Virus record (IMG/VR): IMGVR_UViG_3300025890_000191
Coordinates: 1 to 21,165 of that record
Reading direction: 5' to 3' (one strand)
DNA: 21,165 nucleotides
Source: a virus
Made by a program: the position numbers and the translations under genes. How positions within the stretch are numbered: position 1 is the first letter of the stretch; every line of letters starts with the position of its first letter. Below, one piece after another: positions 6,001 through 14,483 of this stretch. The notes under the pieces were generated by a model. It saw only the letters and a list, made by a program, of their open reading frames with translations, was not told the origin of the DNA and did no database searches.

Positions 6001-6330
6001 ATGAAACAGAACGTATTAAAATCATTAATAAAGCAAGCTGTAAAAGAAGCTATTCAAGAAGAGTTGAAAGATATTCTCCTTGAGGCAGTTCGCTCTCCTA
6101 AACAGGTAGTCGTAGAAAATACTCAACCACAAAAAGCTACTAAGAGCTCAGCTACAAATATAAAAGAAAAAAGAGCAGCTTATCAAAATATATTAGGAGA
6201 TATGTCAGCTCAATTTACATCTCAAGATGTTCCAAAACCTTTTAACCCCCAAGGAGGAGCACCTGGCATGGATCTTCCTGCAGGAGAAGTTAATATGAAT
6301 CAAATAATGGGGTTAATGAGTAATAAGTAA
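6001..6330 (+). CDS. Small virion or assembly protein (109 aa, unknown)
   Basis: The protein has an N-terminal amphipathic helix (LKSLIKQAVKEAIQEELKDI, from about residue 6), a polar low-complexity middle (ENTQPQKATKSSATN), a Pro/Gly-rich segment (PKPFNPQGGAPGMDLPAGE) and a Met/Asn-rich tail (NMNQIMGLMSNK). It is too short for a baseplate wedge subunit and looks mostly flexible, fitting a small structural or scaffolding protein. It begins after a gap with the GATATTTA motif and is coupled to gp25 by a TAATG overlap, so it is probably made in the same amounts as gp25. Confidence 0.6.
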   Translation: MKQNVLKSLIKQAVKEAIQEELKDILLEAVRSPKQVVVENTQPQKATKSSATNIKEKRAAYQNILGDMSAQFTSQDVPKPFNPQGGAPGMDLPAGEVNMNQIMGLMSNK

Positions 6331-6752
6331 TGGCTATTAAACAAACCAATATATTTCCTATTGATCAAGAACCAAGAAATGCTGTTGGTTTGGCATACCC
6401 TTTTTCGGCATTTGCTACTACAGGTTCTGTTCCTTTTAAATTAAATTATACTACAAGAGAACAAATTAATTCAAATTTAATAATATGGTTTACAACATCC
6501 CAAGGGGAAAGGCCATTAAATCCTAATTATGGAGGAGGTTTAAAAGATATTTTATTTGATAATTTAACTACTCAAACATATGATTTAGTAGAAAAAAGAA
6601 TTAAAGATGATTTAGCTAATTATTTTCCTGAGGTTGTTTTAGTAGATTTAGAAGTATTAGAAAATATAGATAATAATACTTTAAAAGTAATTATGTCTTA
6701 TACTGTGTTTAATAATAGTAAAGATACCTTAGAATTAAATTTTAATTTATAA
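6330..6752 (+). CDS. gp25: Baseplate wedge protein (T4 gp25 / P2 gpW family)
   Basis: The protein is 140 aa; T4 gp25 is 132. It has the family core NSNLIIWFTTSQGERPLNPN followed by YGGGLKDILFDNLT (about 47-80): a helix, then the conserved G-E-R-x-x-x-P-x-[YF]-G turn, then a [LI]-F helix. gp25 sits at the inner end of each baseplate wedge and contacts the central hub and first sheath ring; homologues occur in all contractile injection systems. It is followed directly by a gp6-type gene (TAATG overlap), the order found in T4-like and P2-like phages, which supports the call strongly. Confidence 0.92.
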   Translation: MAIKQTNIFPIDQEPRNAVGLAYPFSAFATTGSVPFKLNYTTREQINSNLIIWFTTSQGERPLNPNYGGGLKDILFDNLTTQTYDLVEKRIKDDLANYFPEVVLVDLEVLENIDNNTLKVIMSYTVFNNSKDTLELNFNL

Positions 6753-8614
6753 TGACTCCCAATAGTAAAGATATAAAATATATAAATAGAGATTTTGATA
6801 GTATTAGAAATAATCTTTTAGAATTTTCAAAAACCTATTTTCCAACTACTTATAATGACTTTAGTCCCAATTCTCCTGGGTCTTTATTTATAGAAATGTC
6901 TTCATATGTAGGGGATGTTTTATCTTTTTATTTAGATAACCAAGTACAGGAAACGTTTTTACAATATGCACGACAAGAACCTAATTTATATGAGTTAGCT
7001 TATATGATGGGATATAAACCTAAAGTAACAGGTACTTCTTTAACTGATATTGATTTTTATCAAACTGTTCCTGCTAAAACGGAAGGAGGAATCCAAATCC
7101 CTGATTTTGATTATGCTCTTCTTATTAGTGAAAATTCAACAATTTCTTCTACTTTAGGTTCCACTATTAATTTTTTAGTAGAGGATTCTATAGACTTTTC
7201 AGTTTCTTCCTCTTTAGATCCTACTGAGATTAGTGTATATTCTACTACCAATGGAGGAGCAGATGTTGATACTTTTCTCCTTAAAAAAACTAAAAAAGCT
7301 AAATCAGCCACTATTACTACTATTACTCAAACTTTTACTGAGGTAGAGCGTTATCCTACCATTACTATAAATGATTCTAATATTATAGGTATCTTAGATG
7401 TAACGGATAGTGATGGTAATATATGGACTGAAGTTGATTATTTAGCTCAAGAAACAATATTTAATCCCATTAAAAATAAAAGTACATATGGGAGTGATCC
7501 CAATACTGAAAATGATGCAGGTGAAGTACCTTATATACTTAACTTAAAAAAAGTTCCTAGAAGATTTGTAAGTAGATTTAAATCAAAAACTCAATTAGAA
7601 ATTCAATTTGGGGCAGGAACTAATCAATATAATATTAATGAAGTTATAACTCCTAACCCCACCAATGTAGGCATTGGGTTACCTTACACAAATAATAAAA
7701 TAAAAACAGCATTTGATCCCCAAAACTTTTTATTTACAAATACTTATGGAATTGCTCCTTCAAATACTACTTTAACTATTAGATATTTAACAGGTGGTGG
7801 TGTTACTTCTAATGTAGAAGCTAATATTTTAAATACTTTAACGGGAACTGTTAAATTTCAAAACGACACTTTAATAAATAATACAGCTCAAGATACTTTT
7901 GATTCTTTAATAGCAACTAATCCTCAAGCAGCTAGTGGAGGGAGTGATGGAGATTCAATTCAAGAAATTAGAAATAATTCATTAGGAAATTTTGGGGCTC
8001 AATTAAGGACAGTAACACCCCAAGATTATCTTACTAGAGCTTTAAGTTTACCCTCTCAATATGGTGCATTAGCTAAAGCTTATATTGAAAAAACAAAAGC
8101 AAGTAGTAAAAGTGGACCTATATCATCATTAGACTTATATGTGTTAGGGTATAACAGCCAAAAGCAATTAACTATTACCCCTTCTTCATTAAAAAAGAAT
8201 TTAAGTACTTATTTATCTCAATATAGAAGTGCTAATGATTCTGTTAATATTAAGAATGCCTTTATTATTAATATAACCATAGATTTTAGTTTAATTATAT
8301 TACCTAATTATAATAGCAATGAAGTTATATCTAGATGTATAACAGCCCTACAAGATTTTTTCAACATAGACAACCAGCAAATTAATCAACCTATTTTATT
8401 AAGGGAAATTTATATTATTTTAGATAAAATCGATGGGGTTCAAACTGTAGATGATATTAAAATTTCTAATAAAAATGGAGGGAATTATTCTGAGTATGGT
8501 TATGATATAGAAGGAGCAACACAAAGTAATATTATTTATCCCTCTTTAGACCCATCAATATTTGAAGTTAAATTTCCAGATGTAGATATTAGGGGTAGAG
8601 CTAGAACATTTTAA
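6752..8614 (+). CDS. gp6: Baseplate wedge protein (T4 gp6 / P2 gpJ family)
   Basis: This 620-aa protein is close to T4 gp6 (660 aa). The N-terminus KDIKYINRDFDSIRNNLLEF, then a block reading SPNSPGSLFIEMSSYVGDVL and SFYLDNQVQETFL (about 36-70), is the conserved gp6/gpJ signature. The C-terminal half holds the family core RTVTPQDYLTRAL with PSQYGALAKAYIEK (about 420-450), then a mixed alpha/beta region including YKF-like strands. gp6 dimers form the inner ring of the baseplate, linking neighbouring wedges and contacting gp25 and gp7. The adjacent gp25 gene confirms the assignment. The start follows a TAATG overlap; the next gene begins two bases after the stop. Confidence 0.9.
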   Translation: MTPNSKDIKYINRDFDSIRNNLLEFSKTYFPTTYNDFSPNSPGSLFIEMSSYVGDVLSFYLDNQVQETFLQYARQEPNLYELAYMMGYKPKVTGTSLTDIDFYQTVPAKTEGGIQIPDFDYALLISENSTISSTLGSTINFLVEDSIDFSVSSSLDPTEISVYSTTNGGADVDTFLLKKTKKAKSATITTITQTFTEVERYPTITINDSNIIGILDVTDSDGNIWTEVDYLAQETIFNPIKNKSTYGSDPNTENDAGEVPYILNLKKVPRRFVSRFKSKTQLEIQFGAGTNQYNINEVITPNPTNVGIGLPYTNNKIKTAFDPQNFLFTNTYGIAPSNTTLTIRYLTGGGVTSNVEANILNTLTGTVKFQNDTLINNTAQDTFDSLIATNPQAASGGSDGDSIQEIRNNSLGNFGAQLRTVTPQDYLTRALSLPSQYGALAKAYIEKTKASSKSGPISSLDLYVLGYNSQKQLTITPSSLKKNLSTYLSQYRSANDSVNIKNAFIINITIDFSLIILPNYNSNEVISRCITALQDFFNIDNQQINQPILLREIYIILDKIDGVQTVDDIKISNKNGGNYSEYGYDIEGATQSNIIYPSLDPSIFEVKFPDVDIRGRARTF

Positions 8615-8616
8615 TT

Positions 8617-9741
8617 ATGGCAGTATATAAATTATTCCCCACAAAAGATTCGACTATATATTCTAGATACCCATCACAGAATACAGGGTTAGATTCTATT
8701 ATAGAAACCACCACAGATGAAAATTCAAAGTTAAGTAGATATTTAATACAATTTTCTCAAGATGAAATTGATTCTTTAATAGATAATAGGATAGGTACAT
8801 CTTCTATGCAAGTTAATCTAAAAACTTATATAGCTGCTATAGAAAATTTAAATACCGATACTACAGTAGAAGTATTCCCTATATCCGATACGTGGGGTAT
8901 GGGAACAGGTCGTTTTAATGATTCGCCCCAAACTGAAAATGGGTGTAGTTGGGTTTATAGATCTTACTCGGGTTCAAACCCCTGGGTTACTTCAGGATGG
9001 GATACTAATATAACAGGTTCATATGGAGATACTGAAGGGGGTGGAACTTGGTATTATAACTCAGCTTTAGGGTTAAATATTACTCCTACACAAATTTATA
9101 ATTATACTAGTAATAAGGATTTAAATGTTGATACAACAGGTATAATTAAAACTTGGTATAGTCAATCTAAAAGTCTTACTGTAGATGGATTTGATAATAA
9201 TGGGTTTATTGTAAAACAGAGTAAAAGTGATGAAGTTGGTGGACTTTATAAACAAACTAGATTAAAATATTATTCTATAGATACTAATACTATATATCCC
9301 CCTGAATTAGAATTCCAATGGGAAGATCATGTTTTTAATACAGGATCATCAACATCCCCTATAATTAACACTTCTGAAGTAGTGGCATCCCTAGATAATA
9401 ATCCTGGGGAGTTTAGGAGGGATAGTATTCATAGGTTTAAAATAAATTGTAGACCACAATTTCCATCAAGGGTTTACCAAACATCATCTATTTATCTTAA
9501 CCAACATTATTTACCTGTTTCTTCATCATATGCTGTTAAAGATTTAGATACTAATGAATTTATTATTGATTTTGATGATAGTTATACCCGAATTAGTGCC
9601 AATTCTACAGGAAGTTACTTTGATTTGTATATGAAGGGACTTGAACCCGAAAGATACTACCAAATTTTATTAAAATTACCTATTGAAGAAGAAATAATTA
9701 TTTTAGATGATAATTATTACTTTAAAATTATTAACGGATGA
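8617..9741 (+). CDS. Baseplate/adhesion protein with DNRLRE-like domain
   Basis: The 374-aa protein begins MAVYKLFPTKDSTIYSRYPS, followed by N-T-G and a strand-rich region with SRYLIQFS (about 40-48). This is the pattern of DNRLRE/CBM96-like beta-sandwich domains (kDaTI...p..N.G...L.rFdlS), which often bind polysaccharide. The domain probably spans residues 1-225, including VEVFPISDTWGMGTGRFNDS and GIIKTWYSQ. The C-terminal 150 residues are beta-rich (RVYQTSSIYLNQHYLPVSSSY). It lies just after gp6, where outer wedge and adhesion proteins are expected. The domain call comes from pattern memory and is moderate; virion localisation from context is stronger. It overlaps the next gene by ATGA. Confidence 0.62.
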   Translation: MAVYKLFPTKDSTIYSRYPSQNTGLDSIIETTTDENSKLSRYLIQFSQDEIDSLIDNRIGTSSMQVNLKTYIAAIENLNTDTTVEVFPISDTWGMGTGRFNDSPQTENGCSWVYRSYSGSNPWVTSGWDTNITGSYGDTEGGGTWYYNSALGLNITPTQIYNYTSNKDLNVDTTGIIKTWYSQSKSLTVDGFDNNGFIVKQSKSDEVGGLYKQTRLKYYSIDTNTIYPPELEFQWEDHVFNTGSSTSPIINTSEVVASLDNNPGEFRRDSIHRFKINCRPQFPSRVYQTSSIYLNQHYLPVSSSYAVKDLDTNEFIIDFDDSYTRISANSTGSYFDLYMKGLEPERYYQILLKLPIEEEIIILDDNYYFKIING

Positions 9742-10106
9742 ACCAAAGAATAAATTTAAATAGAAAAGTTTATAATAAAAGTGATTATTTAAAAACAATA
9801 GACACTTCCTTTAATGAACTTCTTCCTCCTACTCCTATAGTAGAAGAAGATTCAATTACAGTAGAACAATTTTTTGATTATTATGATCAATTATTTTTTG
9901 ATATTCCTAAAACAGGAATAAATTCCCACAATACCCTTATACAGCAAAGTTCAGAATATGTAGGTGATGAACAAACCAATGAAGAAATAGAAGCTTTAGT
10001 TCAAGAAATTAATTCTTTAAGAGATCAACTTCTCCAAAATCAAACAGATTTAACAGAACTTCAACAAGCCAATGCTGAATTGGCACAAAATACATTAAAT
10101 GGCTGA
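9738..10106 (+). CDS. Small baseplate-associated coiled-coil protein (122 aa)
   Basis: The N-terminal half is polar with an aromatic-acidic segment (EQFFDYYDQLFFDIPKTG, about 44-61). The C-terminal half is a Gln/Leu/Glu-rich coiled coil (EEIEALVQEINSLRDQLLQN and LTELQQANAELAQN, about 82-118). The protein probably trimerises or binds helices of a larger baseplate protein. It overlaps the DNRLRE-like gene by ATGA and the 1460-aa gene by 8 bases, so all three are likely to be translated together and to act in one assembly. No family name can be given. Confidence 0.65.
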   Translation: MNQRINLNRKVYNKSDYLKTIDTSFNELLPPTPIVEEDSITVEQFFDYYDQLFFDIPKTGINSHNTLIQQSSEYVGDEQTNEEIEALVQEINSLRDQLLQNQTDLTELQQANAELAQNTLNG

Positions 10107-13100
10107 AGTTATAGTAAATAAGATATCAACTGATATAGTAGAAAACTATTCAAAAGAAGATTTAAATCTAATCCCATCTTTTGATGTGATCTCCCAGTTT
10201 AACCCTGAAACTGATGTAGTTGAATTTTCAATATACAATGAACAAAATTTACTTCAATATATAAATTATAATTATACTAATTATACAGTAACTTTAGATT
10301 ATAATACTAAAAAAAATGCTATATCTTCAGTCAATGTAAATCCTGAAGAAGATTTAGTTAGAGAAGGATATGATCAAGGAAATTATACTGTAATATATAA
10401 TTTTTTAAGAAACCAGATTTCTTCTTCCCAATCTTCCCCATATTACATAAAAGAAATCAGCTCAGATAGAACTGAGATTAGGGTAGCTAATAATAATATT
10501 TCTAATGAAGATTTAAAAGAATTAATAAATAATTTTAAATTAGAACTAACAGAATCTCCTTATTTTGAAGATTTTGAAATTAATTTTGGTAATAATAATA
10601 TATTTTTAGCTAATAATATTTTAATTGATACTACTACAGAACAATACACAGTTTTAATTAAACTATATGAGTCTTTAGAAACATCATTTAATGTAAAAGA
10701 TACATTAACAGTTGTATTACAAACTGCGGAAGAAGTTTCTTACAATGTTAATTTTCCTAGTATTACAATTGCTCCTCCTTTACCTTTGGAATTAAAGGGA
10801 CCTAATTTTAATTTATCTTTAAATGATAAAATTAATAATTCAACTACTTTTACTTCTAAAAAAGATTTATTTGATATAACACCTGAAAATGCTTGGACTG
10901 GTTCTTTAGGGGAATTGCAAAATATATTAAAAGACAAAGGAATTACCCCTAATGTAGACTATTCAGACTTTAACAATTTTATATATTTTTCTTCAGCGGA
11001 ACAAAGAGTTAGAAATTTTTATTATAAAGTAGGATTAATACAAGATTATAGTGCTTCTATTGCTGATTTGGGAGATATTTCTAGTGGGGATACTTCAGGT
11101 AGTATAGCAGAATATCAAACTTTAATAAATAATGTTTTAATAAATTTGGATGAGTATGAAAAGTATCAATATTATTCATCGGGATCTTTAGATATATATC
11201 CTAAAACTAATGATACTCCTCCTTATAATTTAGCTTTAACAAGTAGTGTATTAGCAACAGATTGGTTAACAGACCAAGCCATAAATTCTGGATCAGAATA
11301 TGATTTAGAAAATAGTGATAGTTTAAATAATTCTTTGCCTTCATATACTAGAGATGACTTAAGAAACATTCAGTTTTTTAGGTTTTTAGATATGGTAGGT
11401 CAAAGTTTTGATAATATATGGGTTTATACTAAGGATTTATCTAACAGGTTTGATGCAGATAATAGATTAGCTTATGGTATATCTAAGGACATTGTAGCGG
11501 ATGCTATTAGATCTATGGGAGTTAATTTATATCAAAATAATTTTGATTCATCTAATCTTTTATCATCTCTTACAGGTATTAATCCTGGTGGTGGTATCCT
11601 CCCCCCTACAGGCTCAGAAGTAATTGAGACTTACATAAGTGCCTCAGATGATCTTACTATAATAGATGATGTAAATAAAGAATTTTATAAAAGAATATTT
11701 CACAATTTACCTTTGTTACTTAAACAAAAAGGTAGTATAGCAGGATTAAGAAATTTAATTAATACCTTTGGAATTCCTGATACTGTTTTAAGAATATCTG
11801 AGTTTGGGGGGAAGGATAAAGATAATTCAAACGATTGGGATTATTTTCAAAACGAATTTAATTATGCTTGGGATGTTAGTGGTAGTTTAGATGCTCAAGC
11901 TGATGGAATGGGAGGAGAATTTCCATTTAGTTTAAATAGTGAATGGGAATCAACTGATGATGTTCCTGAGTCAGTTGCCTTTAGGTTTAAATTAAACCCT
12001 TCTGGGGGGCTGCCCAGTGAAGATACTTTTGTAGCTCTTGCAGATTTTAATACAGGAGGAACTAATGGAGTATTAGCACTTGAATATACAGGATCAGGTT
12101 ATTTAAGCTCTTCTTACTCGGGTTCAATTCCATCTTCATCAAACGAATATGCTACTTTAGCTTATTATAATGGTAGTACTAAAGTAGTATCTGTAGATGC
12201 TCCTTTTTATAACAACGATTGGTGGACTTTATATATAAATAAAAATTCAACAACATATACTTTAAAAGTAGGTAATCAAATTTATAATGGGGGTGATGGT
12301 TTTAAAGTAGGATTCACGGCTTCTAACTCAGCAACAGATGCTGGAGGGGCATGGGCCTCTACTACTGATTTAGAAATACCTGGTGCTGATGTTACTATAG
12401 GGAGTAATAATTATATAGGATTTACGGGTTCTATTCAAGAAATTAGATATTATAATTGTGCATTAAGTGATGATACTTTTTATGATTTTGTAATGAATTC
12501 TGATTCAATTGAAGGATCTTCCCCATCATCATCTGCAGATAATTTATGTTTTAGAGCTCGTTTAAAATCTATTGAAGGATCAGCAACCTTAAAATCTAGT
12601 CATCCTAAAATATCAGGATCTGTTTCTTATATAACTCAATCCTTTTCTTCTGATTCAGATTTTAGATTATGGAATTATAGACCCCAATATTGGTCTCCAC
12701 ATACTTATTTTGTATATCAAGATCAACCTGCAGCAGGTATAAAAAATAGAATTACTGAAAAAATTAGAACTGAAAATTTATCTCTCCCTTCTGGTGATAC
12801 CTTATCTCCTATTAGAAGTGTTCAACAAAATTATTTAACTAAAGAGAGTGGGAGCTACACTAAAGATATAAGTCTACTAGAGATAGCATTTTCCCCACAA
12901 AATGAGATTAATGATGATATTAATTCATCCATGGGATACTTTAATATAGGGGAGTATATAGGAGACCCACGTCAAATATATGACTCCGTTACTTCATATC
13001 CTGACTTGGATTATCTACAAAATACTTATTTTCAAAAATATTATAAAAATTATGATTTAAATGATTATATAAGATTAATTAAATTTTTTGATAATTCTTT

Positions 13101-14481
13101 GTTTAAGATGATTAAAGATTTTACCCCAACTAAATCAAGTTTAGCCACAGGGGTAGTTATAAAACAACATATTTTAGAAAGAAATAAACAAAAACCCCCT
13201 TCTACAGAATCCTCTCAATCTTATTATACGTCTTCTGTAAACTCAGGATTTATTGAAGGAGGTACTGGGGGGAGTTTTATAGGAACTAATAATTCTACAA
13301 TTTCTACAGGATCTCTTGATATACAAATTAACAGAAGTACTACTTTGGATCAAATTGGGGAATGGGTTAATGCCTTAAACCAAACCCCTTCAGTTAATGA
13401 TGGAGAATTATTTACTTTTAATACTAGTGATGATAGTATTACATATACCAACCCCGATGGGAGACCCAATAAAATATTATATATAGTATCAGGTTCAAGT
13501 AATATAGCAACTCCTTCTTCAAGAGATGTAAATTTACAAATATTTTCCTTAGATAGAAATATATCTTTAGGGCAGATAAATAATATAAATCCTGGAGGGG
13601 ATAATGTTGTATATTCTACTAGTTTTGTTATTCTACCTAATGAAGAAATTGAAATAAGAGTTCAACCCTTAAGTTCTACAACTAATAATGCTTATACTCA
13701 CCAATTTATATCTACTACTGAGTTTGTAGCTAATTCATTTGTAATTCCTACTAAAAGTGGCTCACTTAATTATATTAGAACCACTCAGGATGAATTTTAT
13801 AATGGTGAGTTAAGTGGTAGCATTATCTTAGCCAGTGATGGGGAATTAATTCCTAAATCCCTTAATCTTACTGGAAGTTTTGTATCAAACTATGATTCAG
13901 TTGTTAAAGACCCCCAAGCGGGTGCCGGTTCAGATGGGGCTTTATATTATCGTTCTACTAGCACTGGAAATGGGCCGTTAGTAGCAATTTCTAGATTAGA
14001 TTTTAATGAGAATGATGCTGATAGTAATGATAGAAGAAGTTATTTTGAAAATTTAAACCCTGGGGATATTTTATCTTTAGATTATATTAATGGAGAGGGT
14101 ACTACTTTTAGATTAAATTTAACAATTTCTTCTATTATTGAAGGATTAGTAGGTGATTTTAAGGTATCAGTAGTTCCATTTAAAAACACTGATTGGGTAA
14201 ATGGTAATATTTCAGAAGTAAATATTTATTATGACCCTAATATTATATCTAATAATGTTATAGAAAATAATGTAGAAGATAGTAGGCTTTCTACTATATA
14301 CCAAGATATAGATTATAGCTCAAATATGGTTACTCCTGTTAATTTAAATTTACTAAGTACAAATGAAGCTAATAGAGCTCCTATTCAAGATTCAAATTAT
14401 GGCAAAAAAGCATGGAGAAATAGTAGGTATGATGGAACACGTGTATCTTCTATAGATTTTAACATTCCTATAAGTAAATAA
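10099..14481 (+). CDS. Large baseplate wedge-like protein (gp7/gpI position) with LamG-like domain
   Basis: This is the largest gene here, 1460 aa. The N-terminal 400 residues are beta-rich. Around 425-445 comes FRFLDMVGQSFDNIWVYTKD, then at about 535-561 FHNLPLLLKQKGSIAGLRNL followed by INTFGIPDT. This last resembles the LP...KGT..aL...l..G core of P2 gpI-type tail proteins, the counterpart of T4 gp7. Residues about 615-800 form a LamG/concanavalin-like domain (SVAFRFKLNPSGG, WWTLYINKNSTTYTLKVGN, YIGFTGSIQEIRYYNCALSD). The rest is beta-rich and ends NSRYDGTRVSSIDFNIPISK. T4 gp7 is 1032 aa, so this protein is longer. It probably forms the outer wedge arm and displays a glycan-binding module. 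It overlaps the upstream gene by 8 bases. Confidence 0.68.
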   Translation: MAEVIVNKISTDIVENYSKEDLNLIPSFDVISQFNPETDVVEFSIYNEQNLLQYINYNYTNYTVTLDYNTKKNAISSVNVNPEEDLVREGYDQGNYTVIYNFLRNQISSSQSSPYYIKEISSDRTEIRVANNNISNEDLKELINNFKLELTESPYFEDFEINFGNNNIFLANNILIDTTTEQYTVLIKLYESLETSFNVKDTLTVVLQTAEEVSYNVNFPSITIAPPLPLELKGPNFNLSLNDKINNSTTFTSKKDLFDITPENAWTGSLGELQNILKDKGITPNVDYSDFNNFIYFSSAEQRVRNFYYKVGLIQDYSASIADLGDISSGDTSGSIAEYQTLINNVLINLDEYEKYQYYSSGSLDIYPKTNDTPPYNLALTSSVLATDWLTDQAINSGSEYDLENSDSLNNSLPSYTRDDLRNIQFFRFLDMVGQSFDNIWVYTKDLSNRFDADNRLAYGISKDIVADAIRSMGVNLYQNNFDSSNLLSSLTGINPGGGILPPTGSEVIETYISASDDLTIIDDVNKEFYKRIFHNLPLLLKQKGSIAGLRNLINTFGIPDTVLRISEFGGKDKDNSNDWDYFQNEFNYAWDVSGSLDAQADGMGGEFPFSLNSEWESTDDVPESVAFRFKLNPSGGLPSEDTFVALADFNTGGTNGVLALEYTGSGYLSSSYSGSIPSSSNEYATLAYYNGSTKVVSVDAPFYNNDWWTLYINKNSTTYTLKVGNQIYNGGDGFKVGFTASNSATDAGGAWASTTDLEIPGADVTIGSNNYIGFTGSIQEIRYYNCALSDDTFYDFVMNSDSIEGSSPSSSADNLCFRARLKSIEGSATLKSSHPKISGSVSYITQSFSSDSDFRLWNYRPQYWSPHTYFVYQDQPAAGIKNRITEKIRTENLSLPSGDTLSPIRSVQQNYLTKESGSYTKDISLLEIAFSPQNEINDDINSSMGYFNIGEYIGDPRQIYDSVTSYPDLDYLQNTYFQKYYKNYDLNDYIRLIKFFDNSLFKMIKDFTPTKSSLATGVVIKQHILERNKQKPPSTESSQSYYTSSVNSGFIEGGTGGSFIGTNNSTISTGSLDIQINRSTTLDQIGEWVNALNQTPSVNDGELFTFNTSDDSITYTNPDGRPNKILYIVSGSSNIATPSSRDVNLQIFSLDRNISLGQINNINPGGDNVVYSTSFVILPNEEIEIRVQPLSSTTNNAYTHQFISTTEFVANSFVIPTKSGSLNYIRTTQDEFYNGELSGSIILASDGELIPKSLNLTGSFVSNYDSVVKDPQAGAGSDGALYYRSTSTGNGPLVAISRLDFNENDADSNDRRSYFENLNPGDILSLDYINGEGTTFRLNLTISSIIEGLVGDFKVSVVPFKNTDWVNGNISEVNIYYDPNIISNNVIENNVEDSRLSTIYQDIDYSSNMVTPVNLNLLSTNEANRAPIQDSNYGKKAWRNSRYDGTRVSSIDFNIPISK

Positions 14482-14483
14482 AT

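Noticed and set aside
8962-8977. 16-base exact repeat (also at 12112-12127) resembling a tRNA T-arm
   Set aside because: Both copies are inside genes and encode the same SYSGS-type peptide; no cloverleaf can be folded around either, so a tRNA or attachment site is not supported.
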